Positions 6,086 to 10,943 of a stretch of 10,943 nucleotides of DNA are shown piece after piece. The position numbers were made by a program, and so were the translations under genes. The DNA comes from Rhodospirillaceae bacterium UBA6608. Its GTDB lineage: Bacteria > Pseudomonadota > Alphaproteobacteria > Rhodospirillales_A > Casp-alpha2. The number at the start of each line of letters is the position of its first letter. The stretch's first letter is position 1. The stretch is from positions 1 through 10,943 of the forward strand of contig DJHY01000098.1 in the NCBI GenBank assembly GCA_002433335.1, read 5' to 3'. Under the pieces are notes generated by a model. That model saw only the letters and a program-made list of their open reading frames with translations, was not told where the DNA came from and made no database searches.

Positions 6086-6874
6086 ATGGCAGCAACCGTA
6101 GACATCGTCAGCGCCCCGAACCTGGTAGAGCAAGCCGGGGTCACCCATGCGTTCTTTACCCGCCGCGGTGGGGTCAGCGAAGGCATCTTTACGGGCCTGA
6201 ACTGTGGTGCCGGGTCGAGCGACGATCCGGCGCGGGTGCAGGAAAACAAGCGCCGCGCCATGGCCGCCCTGGGGCTTGCCGAGGATCGGCTGGCCCTGGT
6301 TCATCAAATTCACTCGCCTCATGTCTGGCTGGCCGATGCGCCGCGCCCGCGTGAGGAAATGGAAAAGGCCGACGCCCTGGTCAGCCGCGAACAAGGCCTG
6401 GCCCTTGGCATCATGACCGCCGATTGCGCGCCGGTTCTGTTCGCCGACGGCGTTGCCGGTATTGTCGCCGCCGCCCATTCCGGCTGGCGCGGGGCCATGG
6501 GCGGGGTTTTGGAAAACACCGTTGCTCAGATGGAAGCCCAGGGCGCCCGCCGCGAGAACATTCACGCCGCGCTCGGCCCTTGTATCCGTCAGCCGTCTTA
6601 TGAAGTGGGCCAGGACATGAAGGATACCTTTGCCGTCTTGCACGACGACCACGACAAGTATTTCGCACCAGGCGCCAGGGCCGGGCACTACCAGTTCGAC
6701 CTGGGTGGCTTCGTCATGGACCGCCTGGCGGGATTGGGCTTGGCCAGCACCTACGACGTCGGCTTGGATACTTATCCCGATGCCGACCGTTTCTTCAGCT
6801 ATCGCCGCACCACCCACCGGGGTGAAGCGGACTATGGGCGGGCGCTGGCGGCGATCGCCTTGACCGGGGAGTAG
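6086..6874 (+). CDS. pgeF: Peptidoglycan editing factor PgeF (YfiH/LACC1 family)
   Basis: The product is a 262-residue enzyme of the YfiH/DUF152 family, formerly called multicopper polyphenol oxidases. In E. coli PgeF removes peptidoglycan precursors with L-Ser wrongly placed at position 1; relatives such as LACC1 act on purine nucleosides. Conserved elements are HAFFTRRGGVSEG (21-33), HQIHS (73-77), TADCAPVLFAD (111-121), AAAHSGWRGAMGGV (128-141), ALGPCIR (162-168), YEVG (172-175) and FFSYRRTTHRGEADYGR (236-252). The metal and catalytic triad by family alignment is H76, C114 and H131. It follows the methyltransferase by 40 bp, with AAGG at 6071-6074, 11 nt before the ATG, so initiation may be modest. 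It is a standard member of the lgt cluster. Confidence 0.95.
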   Translation: MAATVDIVSAPNLVEQAGVTHAFFTRRGGVSEGIFTGLNCGAGSSDDPARVQENKRRAMAALGLAEDRLALVHQIHSPHVWLADAPRPREEMEKADALVSREQGLALGIMTADCAPVLFADGVAGIVAAAHSGWRGAMGGVLENTVAQMEAQGARRENIHAALGPCIRQPSYEVGQDMKDTFAVLHDDHDKYFAPGARAGHYQFDLGGFVMDRLAGLGLASTYDVGLDTYPDADRFFSYRRTTHRGEADYGRALAAIALTGE

Positions 6875-6881
6875 GGCGGTC

Positions 6882-6950
6882 ATGCCGTACCTCGGGTTCT
6901 TGACCTTGGTGGCGCTGGCGGTGATTCTCGTCACCTGCGCCATCGTCTAA
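6882..6950 (+). CDS. Putative 22-residue single-pass membrane peptide
   Basis: This short ORF is not a recognised gene. It begins 7 nt after the pgeF stop and its start is preceded by GGGGAG (6866-6871) and AGGG (6873-6876), so translation could be coupled to pgeF. The 22 residues start MPYLGFLTLVALAV and end in CAIV, forming one continuous hydrophobic stretch long enough to span the membrane, with a Cys at position 19 and no charged residue. Most third codon positions are G or C, as in the neighbouring genes, and the frame ends with TAA just before an A-run. It could be a real small membrane protein or a chance hydrophobic frame; no homologue can be named from sequence alone. Confidence 0.4.
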   Translation: MPYLGFLTLVALAVILVTCAIV

Positions 6951-7008
6951 AAAAGTCTGGCGAGCGATGGCTGGCCTGGTGGCGCCGACAGCCAAGGGAT
7001 AACGGGTT

Positions 7009-8679
7009 TTGCGGGAATTCATCCGACCGGGGGTGGGGATCGTGTTTGCGGTGGCGCTGTTGCTTGCCGCCTGCACGGCAGCGCCCCGCGCTTTTGCCCC
7101 GGGCGAGGAACAAAGCGTCGGCGAAGCCATCGTCCATGGCACCTTTACCAAGGGCATTCAGGTCAATCCCGTCGAAGGCACCGCGCCGATCATGTCGAAG
7201 CTGCTGGCCCGGACCACGGTCGATTCCTTCGAGCCCTATGGGCTTCCTGCCGGGGTGGCGCCGTTTGATGCCTCGGAATACATCCTGCACGGTCGGGCCC
7301 ATCGCGACCCCAATCCCAATGCCGTCCCCTTTGTCACCATTCACTGGCAGTTGTCGAACAAAGACGGCGATCTGCTGGCTGATCTGGAGCAGCCGGTTGA
7401 CGCGACCAGCGGCGAATGGGAATTCGGCGAACCGACGGTGATCATCCGCGTCGCCGAGGACGTGGCGCACCGCGTTGCCGCCATCTTGGCCGGGATTGCC
7501 CCGGCCCAGGAGGAAGCCGCGCCGGACAAAGGTATTTTCGTCCTTCCGGTCGAGGGCGCGCCCGGCGACGGCGATTTCTCGCTGACCCGCGCCATTGCCG
7601 AGGCATTGAAGAAGCGCGGCACGCGCCTGACCCGGTATCGGGAGCAAGCGAAGTATGTGCTGCTGGGTGAAATGAAGGTCTCGCCCTCGGTTCAAGGACG
7701 GCAGGGTGTGCGGGTGACGTGGCGGCTGACCCGCCCTGACGGCACGGAGATCGGCAAGGCCGAACAGGACAACACAGTGCCCTCCGGCACTTTCGATACG
7801 CAATGGATGCCGACGGCGCGTCTGATCGCAGCTGCCGCCGTCGATGGCATTCACGAAGTCATCGGGGCCTGGGAAGAGCACGAACGCATGGTCGCGCAGG
7901 GCGGTGGTTTAGGTTTGCCCGATCATTTGGACGGCAGCGACCTGCCCATACCGGGCAAGCGGGTGATCGCCAAGATGGAGGACCATCTGGTGCCTCCGGA
8001 AGCACCGGTTAACAGCCAAGCACCTGCCGAAATGACCGCGCATCAGGCCTTGGTCGCCGCGCGCGATGGCGCCGGGAGCGCTGACGCGGCAAGCAAACCG
8101 GAAGCGAAAAGCGTGCTGGGGCCTGAAGACGCGGGTGGCGAACAAGTGGTCGACGATACCTTCAAGCCGCCGACCCTGGGCGGTCCGCCGGATTTGACCG
8201 ACGGCAGTGTTAATTCGTTCCTCGTCGCCGAGGTCGCAGGCGCGCCCGGTAACGGCAATCGTCTGTTGAGCGAGGCCCTGAAGCGCGTGCTGCGGGCCCG
8301 GGATCAGAACGTGACCGATGATGCGCGTCAGGCCAAGTTCCTGGTGCGGGGATTGGTCGTGATGTCCGAACCCAAGGACGGCAAACAGGATGCACGGATC
8401 GTTTGGTCGGTCGAAGATATGGCGGGCAAAGCGCTGGGCAGCGCCGAACAGCGCAGCACGGTCACCGCCGGATCGTTGGATGAAAACTGGGGCGACACGG
8501 CGGTCAATGTCGCCATGGGGGCCGTCGTCGGGATTCAGCGCGTGCTGGGCGACAAGGCCCGCGCATTCGCCCGCCGATTGCCGTCGGATGCCGCCCCTGG
8601 GGAGAAAGACAAAGACCCTGACCAAACCAAGAGTCTCCCCTGGCAGCCCGGCGAAGCCATTCCGCCTCCTACGCGGTAG
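7009..8679 (+). CDS. Predicted outer-membrane lipoprotein with three repeated modules
   Basis: The product is 556 residues. The N-terminus REFIRPG is followed by a hydrophobic stretch (9-21) and a lipobox LAAC with Cys22; the +2 residue is Thr, so export to the outer membrane by Lol is expected. The mature part carries three related modules at about 50-160, 175-285 and 402-513. Each has an opening V-x-G-(A/T)-(P) turn (PVEGTAP, PVEGAPGDGD, EVAGAPGNGN), a central (A/E)(K/Y)(Y/F)(I/V/L)L..G strand, a (I/V)xW strand followed by a polar G, and a C-terminal helix ending near GI(H/Q)xV. Residues 286-400 are a charged, Pro/Ala-rich linker and 514-556 a polar tail. The TTG at 7009 is the only start after the in-frame stop at 7000-7002, with AAGGGA 9 nt upstream. 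I do not recognise a named family; the module suggests a mixed alpha/beta lipoprotein fold. Confidence 0.8.
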   Translation: MREFIRPGVGIVFAVALLLAACTAAPRAFAPGEEQSVGEAIVHGTFTKGIQVNPVEGTAPIMSKLLARTTVDSFEPYGLPAGVAPFDASEYILHGRAHRDPNPNAVPFVTIHWQLSNKDGDLLADLEQPVDATSGEWEFGEPTVIIRVAEDVAHRVAAILAGIAPAQEEAAPDKGIFVLPVEGAPGDGDFSLTRAIAEALKKRGTRLTRYREQAKYVLLGEMKVSPSVQGRQGVRVTWRLTRPDGTEIGKAEQDNTVPSGTFDTQWMPTARLIAAAAVDGIHEVIGAWEEHERMVAQGGGLGLPDHLDGSDLPIPGKRVIAKMEDHLVPPEAPVNSQAPAEMTAHQALVAARDGAGSADAASKPEAKSVLGPEDAGGEQVVDDTFKPPTLGGPPDLTDGSVNSFLVAEVAGAPGNGNRLLSEALKRVLRARDQNVTDDARQAKFLVRGLVVMSEPKDGKQDARIVWSVEDMAGKALGSAEQRSTVTAGSLDENWGDTAVNVAMGAVVGIQRVLGDKARAFARRLPSDAAPGEKDKDPDQTKSLPWQPGEAIPPPTR

Positions 8680-8718
8680 GCTTCTAATTCCTTGAAAAAT
8701 AACAAGTATGAAAGATCG

Positions 8719-8747
8719 TTTACAGGTGGGACCGGCATTGTTAAAGT
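8719..8747 (+). promoter_or_regulatory. Predicted prs promoter
   Basis: TTTACA (8719-8724, 5/6 to the -35 consensus) is followed after 17 nt by TAAAGT (8742-8747, 4/6). The predicted start near 8754 gives a leader of about 95 nt for prs. A 6-bp inverted repeat ACCGGC (8731-8736) / GCCGGT (8754-8759) straddles the -10 and could be an operator. Confidence 0.4.
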
Positions 8748-8808
8748 CCGCGCGCCGGTTGGGGGAAACGCCAATGTCGGCGCTCGGCACCGGGCATTTC
8801 CAGGGGTG

Positions 8809-8835
8809 GTTTTGCTCCGCCTTCGGACGCAAAAC
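8809..8835 (+). promoter_or_regulatory. Leader hairpin abutting the prs ribosome-binding site
   Basis: The arms GTTTTGCTCCG (8809-8819) and CGGA-C-GCAAAAC (8824-8835) pair over 11 bp with a single bulged C (8828) and a CCTT loop. The right arm ends exactly where the presumed ribosome-binding site GAGAG (8836-8840) begins, 14 nt before the prs ATG. No T-run follows, so it is not an intrinsic terminator. A role in translation or transcript stability is inferred. Confidence 0.5.
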
Positions 8836-8849
8836 GAGAGTGCACAGCC

Positions 8850-9782
8850 ATGAAGATTCTTGCCTGTAATTCCAATCGGCCGCTTGCGGAAGCCATTTCC
8901 GCCTATTTGAACCTGCCGCTGACCAAGGCCAGCATTCGCCGGTTCTCCGATATGGAAGTCTTCGTCGAAATTCAGGAAAACGTGCGCGGCGAGGATGTCT
9001 TCGTCATTCAGTCCACGTCTTTCCCGGCGAACGACAACCTGATGGAATTGCTGGTGACGCTGGACGCTCTGCGGCGCGGCTCCGCCCGCCGCGTGACCGC
9101 GGTGATCCCTTATTTCGGATATGCCCGCCAAGATCGCAAGTCCGGTCCGCGCACGCCGATCTCGGCCAAACTGGTCGCCAACTTGATTACCGAAGCCGGC
9201 GCCGACCGCGTCCTGACCATGGACCTGCATGCCGGTCAGATTCAGGGCTTCTTCGATATTCCGACCGATAACCTGTATGCCGAGCCGGTTTTGGCCAAGG
9301 ACATTCAGGATCGTGAAAACGGCGCCGACCTGTGCATCGTGTCGCCGGACGTGGGTGGCGTGGTTCGCGCCCGCGCCCTGGCGAAGCGTCTGGACGGTGA
9401 CCTCGCGATCATCGACAAACGCCGCGAACGGGCCGGTGTGTCCGAGGTGATGAACATCATCGGCGAGGTCGAAGGCCGCAAATGCATTCTGGTCGACGAT
9501 ATCGTCGACAGCGCCGGAACCCTGTGCAACGCCGCCGTGGCGTTGATGGAGCAGGGGGCTTCCGCCGTGTCCGCCTATGTCACGCATGGCGTGCTGTCGG
9601 GCGGGGCCGTGGCCCGCGTTTCCTCGTCGCCGCTGGATCGCCTGTGCATCACCGACAGCATCATGGCGACCGAGGCTGTTCGCGTGGCCCACAATATTGA
9701 ACAGTTGACCGTGGCGCCGCTGATCGCCGAGGCCATGCGCCGGATTTCCGAAGAAAGCTCGGTCTCCTCGCTGTTCAACTAA
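8850..9782 (+). CDS. prs: Ribose-phosphate pyrophosphokinase (PRPP synthetase)
   Basis: This enzyme makes PRPP from ribose 5-phosphate and ATP for purine, pyrimidine, histidine, tryptophan and NAD synthesis in the cytosol. Its 310 residues match the class I bacterial length. The visible set is complete: [20 protein letters not shown] (32-51), the ATP-binding [11 protein letters not shown] (87-97), [18 protein letters not shown] (124-141) with H127, [15 protein letters not shown] (165-179), the catalytic flexible loop [12 protein letters not shown] (189-200) with K190 and R192, and the PRPP-binding loop [13 protein letters not shown] (214-226). The ATG is preceded by GAGAG at a 9-nt spacing. 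It is separated from the lipoprotein by 170 bp with its own likely promoter, so it is probably an independent unit. Confidence 0.98.
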   Translation: MKILACNSNRPLAEAISAYLNLPLTKASIRRFSDMEVFVEIQENVRGEDVFVIQSTSFPANDNLMELLVTLDALRRGSARRVTAVIPYFGYARQDRKSGPRTPISAKLVANLITEAGADRVLTMDLHAGQIQGFFDIPTDNLYAEPVLAKDIQDRENGADLCIVSPDVGGVVRARALAKRLDGDLAIIDKRRERAGVSEVMNIIGEVEGRKCILVDDIVDSAGTLCNAAVALMEQGASAVSAYVTHGVLSGGAVARVSSSPLDRLCITDSIMATEAVRVAHNIEQLTVAPLIAEAMRRISEESSVSSLFN

Positions 9783-9818
9783 GGTTCCTTCCAAGCCTCT
9801 TTTGTCTCGAGCGGCCCT

Positions 9819-9847
9819 TTGCTCTAATGGGCGGCAATCCATAAAAG
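9819..9847 (+). promoter_or_regulatory. Weak candidate promoter for the HisD-family gene
   Basis: TTGCTC (9819-9824), a 17-nt spacer and TAAAAG (9842-9847) precede the dehydrogenase gene. The -35 is identical to that predicted for hldD. The implied transcript start, near 9854, would fall on the GAGG ribosome-binding site, so either the leader is very short or the gene is read from prs. Confidence 0.3.
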
Positions 9848-9864
9848 CTGTTCGAGGCACATCC

Positions 9865-10943
9865 ATGATCACCTACCTGAAACGCGGCAAAAGCGCCGAA
9901 GACGTGGCCGAAGCCGACGCCCAAGTGCGTCGTACGGTCGAAGATATCCTGTCCGCCATCGAAACGCGGGGCGATGCCGCCGTCCGCGAACTGGCCGAAA
10001 AGTTCGACGGTCTGGCCCGCGACGACTTCCGCCTGAGCGAGGAAGAGATCGAGCAGGCCATGGCCCAGGTCTCGCCGGACGACCTGGATGACATCAAATT
10101 CGCCCAGGCCCAGGTCCGCAACTTCGCCGAGAAGCAAAAGGAATGCCTGCAAGACCTTGAGGTCGAGACCTTGCCGGGGATCGTGCTCGGCCATCGCAAC
10201 GTGCCGGTCAATTCGGTCGGCTGCTATGTGCCCGGCGGCAAGTATCCGTTGGTCGCTTCGGCCCATATGAGCGTCGTCACCGCGCGGGTCGCCGGGGTCA
10301 AACACATCGTCGCCTCGGCTCCGCCCCAGGCGGGCAAGCCGCACCCGGCGATCGTCGCCGCCATGCATCTGGCCGGGGCCGATGAAATTCTGGTTCTTGG
10401 CGGGGTGCAGGCCGTCGGCGCGATGGCCCTAGGCACGGAAACGGTCAAGGGCGTCGACATGCTGGTCGGGCCCGGCAATATGTTCGTGGCCGAGGCCAAG
10501 CGTCAGTTGTTCGGGCGGGTCGGGATCGATCTGTTCGCGGGGCCGACGGAAACCCTGATCATCGCGGACGAGACGGTCGATGCGGAGATCTGCGCCGTCG
10601 ACCTGTTGGGGCAGGCGGAACACGGGCCGACCTCGCCCGCGACCTTGTTGACCAACTCCATGGCCCTGGCCGAAGCCACCATGGCCGAGGTCGATCGCCA
10701 ACTGGGCATTCTGCCGACGGCGGACATCGCGGCCCAGGCCTGGCGCGATTACGGTCAGGTGATCGTTTGCGACAGCGTCGATGAAATGGTCGAGGAAGCG
10801 GACCGTTTGGCCTATGAGCACGTTCAGGTCATGACCGAGGACCCCGATTATTTCCTTAACAACATGACCAATTACGGCGCATTGTTCCTGGGACCGCGCA
10901 CCAACGTCTCGTTCGGGGACAAGGTGATCGGCACCAACCACAC
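9865..10943 (+). CDS. Histidinol dehydrogenase family protein, HpsN-like branch (3' end missing)
   Basis: 359 codons are visible; the C-terminus lies beyond the right edge. The product is a zinc- and NAD-dependent alcohol dehydrogenase of the HisD superfamily. Residues expected for activity by alignment to Salmonella HisD are present at the right spacing: Q250 and H253 (GQAEH), E318-H319 (AYEHVQ) and D352 (FGDK); the last zinc ligand would be past the edge. [21 protein letters not shown] (112-132) lacks the extra residues of the usual biosynthetic GGKAAYPSS segment. [22 protein letters not shown] and [12 protein letters not shown] resemble sulfopropanediol 3-dehydrogenase HpsN more than HisD. 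The ATG has GAGG 7 nt upstream. The substrate is uncertain: automated pipelines would call it hisD, but no other his gene is nearby. Confidence 0.85.
   Translation, partial: MITYLKRGKSAEDVAEADAQVRRTVEDILSAIETRGDAAVRELAEKFDGLARDDFRLSEEEIEQAMAQVSPDDLDDIKFAQAQVRNFAEKQKECLQDLEVETLPGIVLGHRNVPVNSVGCYVPGGKYPLVASAHMSVVTARVAGVKHIVASAPPQAGKPHPAIVAAMHLAGADEILVLGGVQAVGAMALGTETVKGVDMLVGPGNMFVAEAKRQLFGRVGIDLFAGPTETLIIADETVDAEICAVDLLGQAEHGPTSPATLLTNSMALAEATMAEVDRQLGILPTADIAAQAWRDYGQVIVCDSVDEMVEEADRLAYEHVQVMTEDPDYFLNNMTNYGALFLGPRTNVSFGDKVIGTNH

Noticed and set aside
6968..6994. Inverted repeat TGGCTG/CAGCCA before the lipoprotein gene as a terminator
   Set aside because: The 6-bp stem has a 15-nt loop and is followed by AAGGGA, the ribosome-binding site, not by T residues.
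5215..7881. Minus-strand open frames over the methyltransferase, pgeF and lipoprotein genes
   Set aside because: Each is a mirror of a well-supported plus-strand gene in high-GC DNA; none shows a family motif.
9811..9834. GCCC/GGGC pair between prs and the HisD-family gene as a terminator
   Set aside because: Only 4 bp pair around a long loop and there is no T-run.
8535..9872. Long open frame (445 codons) on the minus strand
   Set aside because: Antisense to prs, which is unmistakable. The translated shadow has no recognisable domain and no ribosome-binding site worth noting.
1..10943. Mobile elements, CRISPR arrays, tRNA or rRNA, prophage or defence genes
   Set aside because: I looked for spaced direct repeats, transposase or integrase motifs, clover-leaf arms and known defence motifs on both strands and saw none; the content is core metabolism and envelope genes.

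Overview
The window is dense, GC-rich bacterial chromosome. It fits an alphaproteobacterium, most likely a Rhodospirillales-type organism. The evidence is the protein sequences themselves, the lgt-methyltransferase-pgeF run next to a divergent ubiK, TGC-rich PhaR-like boxes in front of a probable phasin gene, and alpha-type promoter elements. The taxonomic call is inference from gene content; no rRNA is present.

Layout. Two divergent transcription units meet at about 2994-3109. Leftward (minus strand) run ubiK (2649-2993), a 295-bp non-coding gap, a ybjN-domain gene (1850-2353), proC (968-1819), a TetR/COQ9-like gene (212-883), and the first 19 codons of a probable phasin gene (1-57, cut by the window edge). 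Rightward (plus strand) run hldD (3110-4096), lgt (4143-4937), a MidA/NDUFAF7-type methyltransferase (4945-6045), pgeF (6086-6874), a 22-codon single-helix ORF (6882-6950), a three-module lipoprotein (7009-8679), prs (8850-9782) and a HisD-family dehydrogenase (9865 to the edge).

How it works together. The rightward block has a cell-envelope theme. HldD makes the heptose precursor of LPS inner core. Lgt attaches diacylglycerol to prolipoproteins. PgeF proofreads peptidoglycan precursors. The predicted lipoprotein four genes downstream of lgt would itself be an Lgt substrate (lipobox Cys22). The methyltransferase is of the family linked to complex I assembly, and UbiK serves ubiquinone synthesis, so the core also touches respiration. 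proC (proline) and prs (PRPP) are housekeeping metabolism.

Most of the window is ordinary core genome. There is no sign of a mobile element, CRISPR array, prophage or tRNA/rRNA. The points most worth a second look are: the lipoprotein built from three diverged copies of one ~110-residue module; the tiny membrane ORF coupled to pgeF; a predicted leaderless promoter at hldD; a strong hairpin abutting the prs ribosome-binding site; TGC palindromes flanking the phasin promoter; and the HisD-family gene, which looks more like the sulfopropanediol-dehydrogenase (HpsN-like) branch than biosynthetic HisD.
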